A DNA stretch of 64,000 nt, taken from the NCBI RefSeq assembly GCF_002894645.1, contig NZ_NCQY01000002.1, forward strand, positions 274,901-338,900. Direction: 5' to 3'. Below, one piece after another: positions 10,897-21,725 of this stretch. This stretch comes from Salinibacter altiplanensis. Its GTDB lineage: Bacteria; Bacteroidota; Rhodothermia; Rhodothermales; Salinibacteraceae. The position numbers were made by a program, and so were the translations under genes. Within the stretch, counting starts at the first letter, position 1. Each line of letters starts with the position of its first letter. The notes below the pieces were generated by a model, which searched no databases, had not been told where the DNA came from, and saw only the letters and a list, made by a program, of their open reading frames with translations.

Positions 10897-11610
10897 ATGG
10901 CAAATATTGAAGGCAAGCGATACCAAGACGCCAGTGAGCTCGTGGAGGACCAGAATGAGCCTGTGAGGCTCGAAAAAGCCGCGGAGCTGGCGAAAGGAAC
11001 CGCCACCGCTAACTTTGACGAGTCGATTGATCTTGATCTTCGACTAGGGGTGGACCCGCAGCACGCCGACCAGATGGTCCGCGGGTCTATTACCCTTCCC
11101 AATGGGACTGGCCGTGAAGTCACGGTTCTCGTCCTGGCCAGCGAAGGCAAGCAGGAGGAGGCAGAAGAGGCCGGGGCCGACCATGTGGGACTTGACGAAT
11201 ATATTGAGCGCATTGAGGAGGAAAACTGGCTCGACTTCGATGTGGCAGTTGCCACGCCGGACGTCATGGGGCAGGTGGGGCAGCTCGGCCGCATTCTTGG
11301 CCCGCGCGGTCTCATGCCGAACCCGAAAAGCGGAACCGTCACGATGGATGTGGCCGACGTGGTCGAAGAGATCAAGGCCGGGAAGATTGAGTTCCGTGTC
11401 GATCAGAGCGGAAACCTGCACACACCCATCGGGAAGGCGTCCTTTTCCCCCGATGAGCTGTACGAAAATGCTCAGGCACTTCTCCGCGAGGTCATCCGTC
11501 TCCGGCCGGCCTCAGCGGGCGGGCTCTACTTGCGCTCGATCACGCTGTCGGCCACGATGGGACCGCCGGTGCGCGTGGAGCGGAGCTCTGTACTCAGTGA
11601 AGCCCGGTAG
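10897..11610 (+). CDS. rplA: 50S ribosomal protein L1 (uL1)
   Basis: L1-stalk protein that guides deacylated tRNA out of the E site; in many bacteria it represses its own rplK-rplA transcript. It has 237 residues. Family blocks are [16 protein letters not shown], the signature [19 protein letters not shown] (about residues 128-146) and the end segment [19 protein letters not shown]. It starts 120 bases after rplK. The ATG follows CCCGTT, with no Shine-Dalgarno sequence. Confidence 0.97.
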   Translation: MANIEGKRYQDASELVEDQNEPVRLEKAAELAKGTATANFDESIDLDLRLGVDPQHADQMVRGSITLPNGTGREVTVLVLASEGKQEEAEEAGADHVGLDEYIERIEEENWLDFDVAVATPDVMGQVGQLGRILGPRGLMPNPKSGTVTMDVADVVEEIKAGKIEFRVDQSGNLHTPIGKASFSPDELYENAQALLREVIRLRPASAGGLYLRSITLSATMGPPVRVERSSVLSEAR

Positions 11611-11661
11611 CCCAACTGTCCCTGGCCGTCGTCGCTGCATACCGATCAACCTGCCCATCCC

Positions 11662-12195
11662 ATGTCGAAGAACCGAGCCGAGAAAGCCGAAATTATTGAA
11701 CAGATTGGGGAGAAGCTCAACGAGTTCCCGATCATCTACCTGACCAACTTTGAGGGCCTCACTGTCGCCCAGTCCAACGACCTCCGGGGGCGCTTCCGCG
11801 AGGCAGGCGTCGACTATCAGGTTACGAAGAACACCCTCGCTCGCCTTGCCCTCGATCGTGTTGAGGGCAAAGACGCCCTCGACGAGTTTTTTTCGGGGCC
11901 TACGGCCATTGCCTTTAGCGAGGATCCGGCCAAGCCCGCTCGGGTGCTCCAAGACTTCTTGGAAGAGGAAGAGTTGGATCGCCCGGAGCTGAAGGTTGCC
12001 TGGATTGAGGGCGACCTGTACGACGATCCGGAGGCCCTCGACACCCTTGCGGAGCTCAAGTCGCGCGAGGAACTCATCGGAGAAATTATCGGACGACTGC
12101 AGGCACCGGCGCAAAACCTGGTGGGAGGCCTCCAGGGCCCGGGCCAGCGACTGTCTGGTCTTCTCCAGTCCCTTGCCGAAGAAGAGGAAGAGTAG
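11662..12195 (+). CDS. rplJ: 50S ribosomal protein L10 (uL10)
   Basis: Base of the ribosomal stalk, carrying L7/L12 dimers on its C-terminal helix. It has 177 residues. Family motifs are IIYLTNFEGLTVAQSNDLR, DYQVTKNTLARLAL and the helical tail that binds L12 (QRLSGLLQSLAEEEEE), here ending in five Glu. It starts 51 bases after rplA; rplL follows after 136 bases. Confidence 0.96.
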   Translation: MSKNRAEKAEIIEQIGEKLNEFPIIYLTNFEGLTVAQSNDLRGRFREAGVDYQVTKNTLARLALDRVEGKDALDEFFSGPTAIAFSEDPAKPARVLQDFLEEEELDRPELKVAWIEGDLYDDPEALDTLAELKSREELIGEIIGRLQAPAQNLVGGLQGPGQRLSGLLQSLAEEEEE

Positions 12196-12331
12196 CGGAG
12201 GTGGCATCCCGACCCCGCGACGGGGCTTGGACTGCCGGCCCCCCGACCATCCACATTCACCTTAATTCGCGGCGCAGCGCCGGTTGTGGTCGGTGCCCAG
12301 ACCGCCGCAGGACAAACCCACTACCGAACCT

Positions 12332-12715
12332 ATGGCTGACATCGAGGAACTTGCGGAACAGCTCGTCGGGCTTACCATCCAGGAAGCCAATGAGCTTGCG
12401 AATCATCTTGAGGAGGAGTATGACATTCAACCGGCCTCGGCGGGCGTTGCCGTGGCGGCCGACGGCGGAGGCGGCGCCGACGGAGAAGCCGAGGAGGACG
12501 AGCAAACGGAGTTCGATGTTGTGCTCACCGGCATTGGGGGCAACAAGATTCAGGTTATCAAGGAGGTGCGCTCCATCACGGGCATGGGCCTGAAGGAAGC
12601 CAAGTCGCTCGTGGACGAAGCGCCCAATCCGGTCAGCGAGGGCGTCTCTCGTGAAGAGGCCGACGACCTGAAGGCACAGGTTGAAGATGCCGGGGGCGAG
12701 GTTGAGCTCCAGTAG
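12332..12715 (+). CDS. rplL: 50S ribosomal protein L7/L12 (bL12)
   Basis: Mobile stalk protein that recruits translation GTPases. It has 127 residues from the ATG at 12332 ([15 protein letters not shown]). The dimerisation N-terminus is followed by a flexible hinge unusually rich in Ala, Gly and acidic residues (about 38-58). The C-terminal domain has [33 protein letters not shown] and the final EDAGGEVEL. It is the last ribosomal gene before the 578-base spacer that precedes rpoB. Confidence 0.97.
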   Translation: MADIEELAEQLVGLTIQEANELANHLEEEYDIQPASAGVAVAADGGGGADGEAEEDEQTEFDVVLTGIGGNKIQVIKEVRSITGMGLKEAKSLVDEAPNPVSEGVSREEADDLKAQVEDAGGEVELQ

Positions 12716-13293
12716 GCAACCCTTCCACACGGATGTGCCGGGACGGGGCAAAGATTAGCCTCGTCTCACTGGCGAGAAGCCCTCGCCCATGAAGGCCGAT
12801 CCTGAACGATTCGGGGCCTGTCCCGAACGTATCCGGGATTGGCCTTTGGTTTCTCAGGGGAGCCCGTTCTCCAGACCGTTGAGGAGGTGCTTCCGAAACA
12901 ACTATGTACTGACGACCGTTGGCATTATCCTGTTGACCCTGGGTCTAATAGACAAAGCCTCCTTCAACAGGGTCTCCTGCTCAGCAGGAGGCTGTATCTC
13001 ATGCCGGAGGCCGTAATTCCGGCGGTCGCTCTCTCCACCCCTATCCCGGACCGGTGGTTTCTTGCACATGAGCCTGTTGGTTTCAGCGCGGAAGGAAACT
13101 GCGCTTCTCCAACGTCTCGGGAGAGACGCTAGCGAGGCCTTCATCGGCGGTCTGGTGGTTTTGGCCACCTGAGGTTGGACGCGACCTCCCCTCTATACCC
13201 CGAAGCCCCGCGCACAGCATCCACGCCCGTGCCGTCCGGCGTGCCAGGTGTTGTGCGAACGCAGTATACTCACGCGAGCGATTCCTACAGTCT
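12716..13293 (+). promoter_or_regulatory. Structured 578-nt rplL-rpoB spacer with six or more stem-loops
   Basis: No credible gene. The spacer carries a series of perfect short inverted repeats in the sense direction: GGCGAG/CTCGCC (12771-12787), TTCGGG/CCCGAA (12810-12827), CCTGTTGA/TCAACAGG (12929-12936 with 12964-12971), CTCCTGCT/AGCAGGAG (12974-12990), GCCGGA/TCCGGC (13003-13023), CGTCTC/GAGACG (13113-13128) and GGTGG/CCACC (13154-13169). None is followed by a long T tract. The region may be an attenuator, an RNA-processing site or an rpoBC promoter region. Attenuation between rplL and rpoB is known in other bacteria; the mechanism here is inferred. Confidence 0.55.
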
Positions 13294-16200
13294 ATGCCGA
13301 CCTTTTTAAACGGAGACATCACCACGCCCGGTCATATTGCGGAACCGGACCCGCGCGAGAGCTTCGCGGACATTCCGGCGGTGTGTGATTACCCGGACTT
13401 CCTAGACGTTCAGCTGAAGACATTCCACGACTTCGTGCAGGACGACGTGCCGCCTGCCGATCGAGAAAACGTGGGTCTCCAGGCCGTCTTTAATGAGCAC
13501 TTTCCGATCGAAGACAACCGGGACCGGTACACTCTTGAGTTCGTCGAATACGAGCTTGACGCCCCGAAGCACACGGTTGAAGAGTGCATTGCGCAGGGCC
13601 TCACGTACTCGATTCCCCTGAAGGCTACACTCCGGCTGACGAGCAGAGAGGAGGAGGGGGGAGAAGAGGTGATCGAAGCGATCGAGCAAGAGGTCTACCT
13701 TGGGACGCTTCCGTTCATGACCGATCGCGGGACCTTCATCGTGAACGGGGCCGAACGGGTAATCGTCTCCCAGCTCCACCGCAGCCCGGGTGCCTTTTTC
13801 GACAAGGAGATTCACTCCAACGGCACTGAGCTCTTCAGCGCCCGCGTCATCCCGTTCCGTGGCTCGTGGATGGAGTTTTCCACAGATGTCCGTGACGTGC
13901 TCTGGTCGTACGTCGACCGAAAGAAAAAGGTGCCCGTCACCACACTGCTCCGCGCACTGGGCTTCTCCAGTGACGAAGAGATCGTGAGGATGTTTGATCT
14001 CGCCGATGCGGTGGACATTGATGACGGCGAAGAGTTTGAGGAGTATCTCGGCCGTGAGCTTGCGACGAGTGTCACGATCGAGAAGACGATCGAGATCGTC
14101 GACGAGGACACCGGTGAGGTGGTCAACGAAGAGATGGAGCGTGAGGTGCTGCTTCCCGCCGAGCATGAGCTGGAGGAGGACGACTGGGAGGACCTCGACG
14201 AGTACGACGTGAGTCGCCTCTACCTCGTGCGAGAAGACGTAGACGATGAGGCGCTTGACAAAAGCACGCTCGTGGAGACTCTCCAGAAGGATGCCTCCCA
14301 CACGGAAGAGGAGGCCCTTGAGATCATCTACGAGAAGCTCCGGGGGAGCGAGGCCCCCGATCTCGATTCTGCCCGTGAGGCCCTTGAACGGCTCTTCTTC
14401 AATGAGGACCGGTACGACCTGGGCGACGTGGGGCGTCACCGCATGAACGCCCGGTTGGGCGTTGATGTGGATACTGATGAGAAGGTGCTCACGAAGGAGG
14501 ATGTGGTCGGCATCGTCCGCGAGCTCATTCGGCTCCAGAACGGGGAGAGCACGGCCGACGACATTGACCACCTCAGCAACCGCCGCGTGAAGTCTGTCGG
14601 CGAGCAGCTCGGGTCGCAGTTTTCCCTGGGCCTGGCGCGCATGGCGCGCACCATCAAGGAGCGTATGAATCTTCGGGATGCCGACAAGTTTACGCCGAAG
14701 GACCTGGTGAACGCCCGGACCATTGAGAGCGTGATCAACACGTTCTTCGGGACCAACCAGCTCAGCCAGTTCATGGATCAGACCAACGCACTGGCGGAGA
14801 TGACGCACAAGCGCCGGATGTCGGCGCTGGGGCCGGGCGGACTCACCCGAGAGCGGGCCGGGTTTGAGGTCCGGGATGTCCACCACACGCACTACGGGCG
14901 GCTCTGTCCCATCGAGACGCCCGAGGGCCCGAACATTGGCCTGATGCTGTCCCTTTGCGTCCACTCTACGATCAACGACTTCGGTTTCCTCGAAACCCCC
15001 TACCGTGTGGTAGAAGACGGCCAGGTGACCGAGCGGGTCGAATACCTTTCGGCCGAAGAGGAAGACCAGGCCACGGTGGCCCAGGCCAACGCGCCGATCA
15101 ATGACGACGGAGTCTTCGAGCGTGATGAGGTGCGCTGCCGGGACCAGGGGGACTTTCCCATCGTGGAGCCGGAGAAGGTCGACTACATGGACGTGGCCCC
15201 GAACCAAATTATCTCGCCGTCGGCCAGCCTGGTGCCCTTTCTCTCCCACGACGACGCGAACCGGGCGCTCATGGGGGCCAACATGCAGCGCCAGGGCGTG
15301 CCGCTGCTACGGAGCGACTCCCCGATCGTGGGGACCGGCCTCGAGGGCCGTGTTGCGAAGGACTCCCGCTCCTGTGTAGTGGCCGAGGGCGAGGGCGTCG
15401 TCGAGTACGTAGACGCCGAGCGCCTCGTGGTGCGCTACGACAAGGAGCAGGACGAAACTGACCTCGCCTTTGGCGAACCGGTTCAAGAGTACGAGCTGAC
15501 CAAGTTCCGCCGGACGAACCAGGGCACATGCATGAACCAGAAGCCCATCGTCCAGGAGGGCGACCGGGTCGAAGAGGGGGAAGTGCTTACCGACGGCTTC
15601 GCGATGGAAAAGGGGGAGCTGGCCCTCGGCAAGAACGTGCTTTGTGCCTTCATGCCCTGGCACGGATACAACTACGAGGATGCCATCGTCATCAGCGAGC
15701 GCCTGGTGGCCGACGACGTATACACTTCGGTTCACATCGAGGAGTTTGAGCACGAGGTACGCGATACGAAGCGTGGCGAAGAGGAGCTGACCCGCGAAAT
15801 CCCGAACGTCAGCGAAGAGGCGACGAAGGACCTTGACGAGCGAGGGATTGTCCGCGTGGGGGCCGAGATTACCCCGGGGGACATTATCGTCGGCAAAATT
15901 ACGCCGAAGGGCGAGACCGATCCGACGCCGGAAGAGAAGCTCCTCCGTGCCATCTTTGGCGACAAGGCGGGCGACGTGAAGGATGCGTCCCTGAATGCCA
16001 AGCCAGGCATGGAGGGAGGCGTTGTGATCGACACGAGGCTCTTCAGCCGCCGCGAGCTTGATCCGGCCTCCAAGAAGATGGAGGAGAAGCGCCTTGAGAA
16101 CATCGAGAACGACCACGAGCGAAAGCTTGAAGACCTCAACGAGCGCCTCTGGGGGAAATTCTTCGCCCTGGTCGAGGATGAGACGAGTGCCGGGCTCGAA

Positions 16201-17157
16201 GACCGTGAGGGCGACGTGATCCTCACCGAGGGCGCAGGCTTCGACGAGGACGCCTTTGAGGAGGTCGACCCGTCCGACCTGAGCACCCGTGCCCAGTATA
16301 CCGACGATGAGGAGCTGAACGACCAGATCAGTACCCTCCTCCGCAACTACAAGTCGCGCCGTCGCGACATCGAGGGCACGACCAAGCGCCAGAAGCACCA
16401 GGTGGAGATGGGGGACGAACTTCCCTCCGGTGTTGTACAAATGGCGAAGGTCTACGTGGCCCGGAAGAAGAAGATTGAGGTGGGCGACAAGATGGCCGGC
16501 CGCCACGGCAACAAGGGCGTGATCGCGAAGATCGCGCCGGTGGAGGACATGCCGTTCCTCGACGACGGCACGCCCGTGGACCTGGTTCTCAACCCACTTG
16601 GGGTGCCGTCCCGAATGAACCTGGGACAGATTTACGAAACCCTCCTCGGCTGGGCGGGCGACAAGCTTGGGGTGAAATACGCCACCCCAATCTTCGACGG
16701 CGCCTCGCTTGAGGACGTGGGCGACGAGTTGGAGAAGGCCGGCCTCCCCCGTGACGGAAAGGTGCAGCTCTACGACGGACGCACCGGCGAGCCGTTCGAC
16801 GAGAAAACGACGGTGGGCCAGATCTACATGATGAAGCTGGAGCACCTCGTCGAGGACAAGATGCACGCCCGGTCCATCGGTCCGTACAGCCTGATTACGC
16901 AGCAGCCGCTGGGCGGAAAGGCTCAGTTCGGTGGACAGCGCCTTGGGGAGATGGAGGTCTGGGCCCTCTACGCCTACGGGGCCTCCAACACCCTGCAGGA
17001 GATGCTCACCTTCAAGTCCGACGACGTCGAAGGCCGCTCCGAGGCCTACGAGTCGATCGTAAAGGGAGAGAATCTGCCCTCGCCCGGCGTCCCCGAGAGC
17101 TTCAACGTGCTCGTCCGGGAGCTCCAGGGACTTGGCCTCGAGGTAACGCTCGACTAA
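13294..17157 (+). CDS. rpoB: DNA-directed RNA polymerase beta subunit
   Basis: Catalytic beta subunit; with beta-prime it forms the active-site cleft and the rifamycin pocket. It has 1287 residues. The fork and rifampicin region (QLSQFMDQTNALAEMTHKRR, near residue 489) keeps the key Asp, His, Arg and Ser positions. The following LGPGGLTRERAGFEVRDVH and CPIETPEGPNIGL are standard. MPWHGYNYEDAIVISERL, KMAGRHGNKGV and the C-terminal GGKAQFGGQRLGEMEVWALYAYGA complete the enzyme. A very acidic insert-like segment spans about residues 245-375. It starts after the long structured spacer; rpoC follows after 111 bases. Confidence 0.98.
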   Translation: MPTFLNGDITTPGHIAEPDPRESFADIPAVCDYPDFLDVQLKTFHDFVQDDVPPADRENVGLQAVFNEHFPIEDNRDRYTLEFVEYELDAPKHTVEECIAQGLTYSIPLKATLRLTSREEEGGEEVIEAIEQEVYLGTLPFMTDRGTFIVNGAERVIVSQLHRSPGAFFDKEIHSNGTELFSARVIPFRGSWMEFSTDVRDVLWSYVDRKKKVPVTTLLRALGFSSDEEIVRMFDLADAVDIDDGEEFEEYLGRELATSVTIEKTIEIVDEDTGEVVNEEMEREVLLPAEHELEEDDWEDLDEYDVSRLYLVREDVDDEALDKSTLVETLQKDASHTEEEALEIIYEKLRGSEAPDLDSAREALERLFFNEDRYDLGDVGRHRMNARLGVDVDTDEKVLTKEDVVGIVRELIRLQNGESTADDIDHLSNRRVKSVGEQLGSQFSLGLARMARTIKERMNLRDADKFTPKDLVNARTIESVINTFFGTNQLSQFMDQTNALAEMTHKRRMSALGPGGLTRERAGFEVRDVHHTHYGRLCPIETPEGPNIGLMLSLCVHSTINDFGFLETPYRVVEDGQVTERVEYLSAEEEDQATVAQANAPINDDGVFERDEVRCRDQGDFPIVEPEKVDYMDVAPNQIISPSASLVPFLSHDDANRALMGANMQRQGVPLLRSDSPIVGTGLEGRVAKDSRSCVVAEGEGVVEYVDAERLVVRYDKEQDETDLAFGEPVQEYELTKFRRTNQGTCMNQKPIVQEGDRVEEGEVLTDGFAMEKGELALGKNVLCAFMPWHGYNYEDAIVISERLVADDVYTSVHIEEFEHEVRDTKRGEEELTREIPNVSEEATKDLDERGIVRVGAEITPGDIIVGKITPKGETDPTPEEKLLRAIFGDKAGDVKDASLNAKPGMEGGVVIDTRLFSRRELDPASKKMEEKRLENIENDHERKLEDLNERLWGKFFALVEDETSAGLEDREGDVILTEGAGFDEDAFEEVDPSDLSTRAQYTDDEELNDQISTLLRNYKSRRRDIEGTTKRQKHQVEMGDELPSGVVQMAKVYVARKKKIEVGDKMAGRHGNKGVIAKIAPVEDMPFLDDGTPVDLVLNPLGVPSRMNLGQIYETLLGWAGDKLGVKYATPIFDGASLEDVGDELEKAGLPRDGKVQLYDGRTGEPFDEKTTVGQIYMMKLEHLVEDKMHARSIGPYSLITQQPLGGKAQFGGQRLGEMEVWALYAYGASNTLQEMLTFKSDDVEGRSEAYESIVKGENLPSPGVPESFNVLVRELQGLGLEVTLD

Positions 17158-17158
17158 T

Positions 17159-17240
17159 TGCGGAGTGCGAAGTGCGAACCGGCGACTCGGTCTGCGGGCC
17201 GTGTTCGTCACTTCGTTCGCTCCCACCCTCCCACTCCGCA
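17159..17240 (+). repeat. Hairpin-forming repeat in the rpoB-rpoC spacer
   Basis: The spacer starts just after the rpoB stop with TGCGGAGTG (17159-17167) and closes with its exact complement CACTCCGCA (17232-17240). Inside, CGAAGTG plus CGAAC (17168-17179) pairs with GTTCG plus CACTTCG (17203-17215), with one bulged T at 17208. The result is a long nested stem 29 bases before the rpoC ATG. Repeated GTGCGAA/GTGCGGA units suggest a dispersed repeat element, but I see only this copy in the window. Confidence 0.5.
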
Positions 17241-17268
17241 CGATCCATTCCAGATTTACAAACCGCAC

Positions 17269-20200
17269 ATGCCGTACGGTAATTCCAAGGAGATCGAAAC
17301 TGACTTTGACAGCATTACCATCAGCCTGGCCTCTCCGGAAGACATTCTGGAACGGTCCTACGGCGAGGTGATGAAGCCCGAGACGATCAACTACCGATCC
17401 TTCAAGCCCGAGATGGGGGGGCTTTTCTGTGAGAAAATCTTCGGGCCGGTCAAGGACTACGAATGCCACTGTGGAAAGTACAAGCGCATTCGGTACAAGG
17501 GCATCATTTGTGACCGGTGTGGCGTGGAGGTGACCCGGAAAGCCGTCCGCCGAGAGCGCATGGGCCATATCTCCCTGAGCGTCCCGGTGGTCCACATCTG
17601 GTACTTCAAGACCCTGCCCAACAAGATTGGGCACCTGCTTGGCCTGAAGTCGAAGGACCTGGAGAAGGTCATCTACTACGAGAACTACATTGTTATTCAG
17701 CCGGGCACGGCCAAGCGGCTCGGGGTTGAAGAGAACCAGCTTCTGACAGAGGAGGAGTACTACGAGATCCTCTACCAGATCCGGGACGACAACAACCGCC
17801 TCCAGGACGACAACCAGGAGAAGTTTATTGCCAAGATCGGTGGGGAAGCGGTCGAGACAATGCTCGAACGTCTTGAGCTTGACAAGCTCGCCCAAGAGCT
17901 CCGCTATCAGGTGCGGACCGAAACGAGCCAGCAGCGCAAATCGAAGGCGCTGAAGCGGCTCGACGTGGTGGAAGCCTTCCGTCACGCCAATGAGGACGGC
18001 ATCAACAAGCCGGAGTGGATGGTGATGCGCGTGATTCCGGTGATTCCTCCGGAGCTGCGTCCGCTCGTTCCCCTGGACGGTGGGCGATTTGCCACCAGCG
18101 ACCTGAACGACCTCTACCGCCGGGTCATTATCCGCAACAACCGCCTCAAGCGCCTCATCGACATTAAGGCGCCGGAGGTTATTCTGCGGAACGAAAAGCG
18201 GATGCTGCAGGAGGCGGTCGACTCGCTCTTCGACAACAGCCGCAAGTCCAACTCGGTACGCGGTTCGTCGAACCGGCCCCTCAAGAGCCTTTCGGACATG
18301 CTGAAGGGCAAGCAGGGGCGCTTTCGCCAAAACCTACTCGGGAAGCGCGTCGACTACTCGGGCCGCTCGGTGATCGTCTCTGGGCCGCACCTGGAGCTGC
18401 ACCAGTGCGGACTGCCGAAGGAGATGGCCGTCGAGCTCTTTAAGCCGTTCGTGATTCGCCGCCTCATCGAGCGTGGCATCGTCAAGACGGTCAAGAGCGC
18501 AAAGAAGTACGTCGACAAGAAGACCGAGGACGTTTGGGACATTCTGGAGAAGGTGATTCAGGGACGGCCGGTCTTACTCAACCGTGCCCCCACGCTTCAC
18601 CGGCTCGGCATTCAGGCCTTCCAGCCCGTTCTCACCGAGAACAAGGCGATCGAGATTCACCCACTTGTCTGTCCGGCGTACAACGCCGACTTTGACGGTG
18701 ACCAGATGGCCGTCCACGTCCCCCTCTCGCACGAGGCGTGCCTCGAGAGCATGGTTCTGATGCTGTCGAGCCACAACGTCCGGAGTCCGGCGGACGGCGG
18801 CCCGCTCGCCGTGCCGAGCCAAGACATGATCCTGGGCCTCTACTACATCACGAAGGCAAAGTCGAACCAGAAGGGGGAGGGCATGCGCTTTGCCAACGTC
18901 CAGGAGGTGCGGCAGGCCTTCGATCAGGATCAGGTGGCGCTTCACGCCAAGATTCAGCTCCGCGACCCCGAAGGGTCCGCCGAGATGATCGACACGACAG
19001 TGGGCCGTGTCGTCTTCAACGAAACGCTGCCCGATGAGCTCGACTTCGTCAACGAGGTCCTGAGCACAAAGAACGTGCGGCCGGTGATCGCCCGCGTGCT
19101 GAAGCAGACCGGCTTTGAGGAGACGGCGGACTTCCTCGACGCGATCAAGGACATGGGCTTCCGTCGCTCCACGACCTCGGGCATGACCTTTTCCCTCTCG
19201 GACATCATCGTTCCGGACGAGAAGGAGGAGCTCATCAAGGAGGCCAACGAGACGGTGGAGGAAGCGGAGCAGAACTACTCGATGGGCTTCATCACCGACA
19301 ACGAGCGCTACAATCAGGTCATCGACGTCTGGACGAAGACGAACAACCAGGTTTCGGAGGTTCTCTTCGATGCCTTGAAGGAACACAAGGAGGGCTTCAA
19401 CCCGATCTTCACGATGGCCGACTCCGGAGCCCGAGGCTCGCAGGAGCAGATCCGTCAGCTCGGCGGCATGCGTGGCCTGATGGCCAAGCCCCAGAAGAAC
19501 ATCGGGGAAGGAGGCGGTGGGGGCGAGATTCTCGAGAACCCGATCCTCTCCAACTTCAAGGAGGGCCTGACGGTGCAGGAGTACTTCATCAGTACCCACG
19601 GGTCGCGGAAGGGCCTGGCCGACACGGCGCTGAAGACCGCCGATGCCGGGTACCTTACGCGGCGCCTTGTCGATGTGTCGCAGAGCGTGACGGTCACCGA
19701 GCACGATTGCGGCACCCTGCGCGGCATCAACGTTGGGGCACTGAAGGACAACGAAGAGGTCGTCGCGCCGCTCTCCGATCGGATTACGGGCCGGGTGTCG
19801 GTCCGGGACGTGTACGACCCCCACACCGACGAGCTCGTCGTGGAGGCGAACGAGCTCATTACCGAAGAAATTGCGGACGACATTGCGCAGACCTCCATCG
19901 AAGAGATCGAGATCCGGTCGGTGCTCACCTGTGAAGCCGAGCGGGGCGTCTGTACGCTGTGCTACGGCCAGAACCTCGCCACCGGCCGCATGGTCGAGGT
20001 TGGCGAGTCGGTTGGCGTGGTGGCCGCCCAGTCGATTGGAGAGCCGGGTACGCAGCTCACGCTCCGTACCTTTCACACCGGTGGTACCGCGACACGCGAG
20101 GTTGGGGAGTCGACCATCCAGGCGAAGTTCTCCGGCACGCTCGAGTTCGAAAACCTCCGTACGGCCACGTACGAGGACACCGACGGGCCGAAGGAGGTTG

Positions 20201-21615
20201 TTCTTTCCCGGCAGGGCGAGGTCCGGGTCATGGACCCGGATGGCGATCGGCGCGAGCTGACCAGTTACGTCGTGCCGTACGGCGCCGAGCTCCTGGTCGA
20301 GGAAGGCATGGACGTTGAGGACGGAGACGTGCTGGCGAGCTGGGATCCCTACAACAGCCTCATCCTCACGGAGGCCAACGGCACGGTGCGGTTTGAGGAC
20401 ATCATCGAGGACACCACCTACCGCGAAGAGACCGACGAGCAGACCGGACACAAGGAGAAGGTCATCGTCGAAAGCCGCGAGCGGACCCTCACGCCCGCAG
20501 TCATCGTGGAGACCGAGGATGGAGAGCAGCGGGAGTACAACATGCCCGTTGACGCTCGCATCCAGATCGACGAGGGAGAGGAGGTACAGGCGGGTCAGAC
20601 CCTCGCGAAGATGCCGCGCCAGGCAGCCCAAACCAGTGACATCACCGGTGGTCTGCCGCGTGTGGAGGAGGTCTTCGAAGCCCGCACGCCGGACGAGCCG
20701 GCCGTGGTCAGTGAGATTGACGGCATCATTAGCTTCGGCGATCAGAAGCGAGGCTCGCAGGAGGTCATTGTCACCAGCCGGGACGGAGACATGGAGAAGA
20801 GCTACATGGTCTCCCTTTCCAAGCACATGTTGGTCCACGAGGGCGACTACGTGGAGGCGGGCGACCGGCTCTGTGATGGTCAGATTGCTCCACACGACAT
20901 CCTGTCGATCAAGGGGCCCCGTGCCGTGCAGGAGCACCTCCTCAACGAGGTGCAAGAGGTCTATCGCCTGCAGGGGGTTGACATCGACGACAAGCACTTC
21001 GAGGTCGTGATCCGGCAGATGATGAAGCGAGTGAAGATCACCGAGCCGGGCGACACCAACTTCCTGGAGGAAGACCAGGTGGATCGTCAGAAGATGGCGA
21101 GCATCAACGATGACCTCTACGACAAGTTTGTCGTCAAGGACCCGAGCGACGCGGACCTTGAGATCGGGGAGGTCATCGGCCGCCGGCGTCTGCGCGAGCT
21201 CAACTCAGAGCTGAAGCGCGAGGACAAGCCTGAGATTGAGGTCCGTGAGGCCCGTCCCGCGGTCGGGGAGCCGGTCCTCTTGGGCATCACGAAGGCGTCC
21301 CTCGCCACCGACTCAATGATCTCTGCGGCTTCGTTCCAGGAGACGACGAAGGTGCTCACAAACTCCTCCATTCGCTCCCGGACAGATCCCCTGGAGGGAC
21401 TGAAGGAAAACGTTGTTGCGGGCCACTCCATCCCCGCAGGCACGGGCCAGCACGAGTACCGTGACCTGGTCGTGGGGTCGAAGTCCGAACTCGAAGAGCT
21501 GCAGGCAGCGATCGGCGGCGACGGAGAGAGTCCCGGCGGCGACGGAGCTGCGGGCGACGGCGCGCCGAGTGAGGAGGACGTCGAGCAGATTGAGGCGTCC
21601 GGCTCTGAAAGCTAA
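17269..21615 (+). CDS. rpoC: DNA-directed RNA polymerase beta-prime subunit
   Basis: Catalytic subunit carrying the magnesium-binding active site. It has 1448 residues from the ATG at 17269 ([14 protein letters not shown]); the open frame back to 17158 runs through the hairpin spacer and is rejected. The first zinc site has Cys pairs CHCG and CDRC (about residues 66-84). The active-site loop is [12 protein letters not shown] (about 472-483). The second zinc site has one Cys near 814 and a cluster near 888-898 ([11 protein letters not shown]). Bridge helix and trigger loop segments are conserved. The C-terminus carries an unusual Gly/Asp/Ser-rich tail of about 35 residues. A strong terminator lies 28 bases downstream. 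Confidence 0.98.
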   Translation: MPYGNSKEIETDFDSITISLASPEDILERSYGEVMKPETINYRSFKPEMGGLFCEKIFGPVKDYECHCGKYKRIRYKGIICDRCGVEVTRKAVRRERMGHISLSVPVVHIWYFKTLPNKIGHLLGLKSKDLEKVIYYENYIVIQPGTAKRLGVEENQLLTEEEYYEILYQIRDDNNRLQDDNQEKFIAKIGGEAVETMLERLELDKLAQELRYQVRTETSQQRKSKALKRLDVVEAFRHANEDGINKPEWMVMRVIPVIPPELRPLVPLDGGRFATSDLNDLYRRVIIRNNRLKRLIDIKAPEVILRNEKRMLQEAVDSLFDNSRKSNSVRGSSNRPLKSLSDMLKGKQGRFRQNLLGKRVDYSGRSVIVSGPHLELHQCGLPKEMAVELFKPFVIRRLIERGIVKTVKSAKKYVDKKTEDVWDILEKVIQGRPVLLNRAPTLHRLGIQAFQPVLTENKAIEIHPLVCPAYNADFDGDQMAVHVPLSHEACLESMVLMLSSHNVRSPADGGPLAVPSQDMILGLYYITKAKSNQKGEGMRFANVQEVRQAFDQDQVALHAKIQLRDPEGSAEMIDTTVGRVVFNETLPDELDFVNEVLSTKNVRPVIARVLKQTGFEETADFLDAIKDMGFRRSTTSGMTFSLSDIIVPDEKEELIKEANETVEEAEQNYSMGFITDNERYNQVIDVWTKTNNQVSEVLFDALKEHKEGFNPIFTMADSGARGSQEQIRQLGGMRGLMAKPQKNIGEGGGGGEILENPILSNFKEGLTVQEYFISTHGSRKGLADTALKTADAGYLTRRLVDVSQSVTVTEHDCGTLRGINVGALKDNEEVVAPLSDRITGRVSVRDVYDPHTDELVVEANELITEEIADDIAQTSIEEIEIRSVLTCEAERGVCTLCYGQNLATGRMVEVGESVGVVAAQSIGEPGTQLTLRTFHTGGTATREVGESTIQAKFSGTLEFENLRTATYEDTDGPKEVVLSRQGEVRVMDPDGDRRELTSYVVPYGAELLVEEGMDVEDGDVLASWDPYNSLILTEANGTVRFEDIIEDTTYREETDEQTGHKEKVIVESRERTLTPAVIVETEDGEQREYNMPVDARIQIDEGEEVQAGQTLAKMPRQAAQTSDITGGLPRVEEVFEARTPDEPAVVSEIDGIISFGDQKRGSQEVIVTSRDGDMEKSYMVSLSKHMLVHEGDYVEAGDRLCDGQIAPHDILSIKGPRAVQEHLLNEVQEVYRLQGVDIDDKHFEVVIRQMMKRVKITEPGDTNFLEEDQVDRQKMASINDDLYDKFVVKDPSDADLEIGEVIGRRRLRELNSELKREDKPEIEVREARPAVGEPVLLGITKASLATDSMISAASFQETTKVLTNSSIRSRTDPLEGLKENVVAGHSIPAGTGQHEYRDLVVGSKSELEELQAAIGGDGESPGGDGAAGDGAPSEEDVEQIEASGSES

Positions 21616-21642
21616 CCCACGCCGACATAGCTGAACTCCTTT

Positions 21643-21682
21643 CCGCCCCGGCGGCGCTTCCAGGCGTGCCGGGGCGGTTTTG
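21643..21682 (+). terminator. Intrinsic terminator after rpoC
   Basis: A perfect 10-bp GC-rich stem, CCGCCCCGGC / GCCGGGGCGG (21643-21652 and 21668-21677), is followed immediately by TTTTGTTGTT. The loop contains a further GCGC/GCGT pairing. It ends the long rpsL-to-rpoC block. Confidence 0.9.
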
Positions 21683-21725
21683 TTGTTGGGGGGCATCGTC
21701 GTCAAACAGAGCCCGGGTCGTTCGC

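Noticed and set aside
14758-14830. Substitutions in the rifampicin region of RpoB (for example Thr at the position of E. coli Asn518)
   Set aside because: Key residues Asp516, His526, Arg529 and Ser531 are unchanged, and FMDQTN is, to my knowledge, usual in Bacteroidota. Not evidence of resistance.
15307-18330. Very long minus-strand open frame (about 1000 codons) opposite rpoB and rpoC
   Set aside because: High-GC codon structure of the real genes leaves the antisense frame open. Composition is His/Val/Leu-rich with no domain, and it crosses two essential genes.
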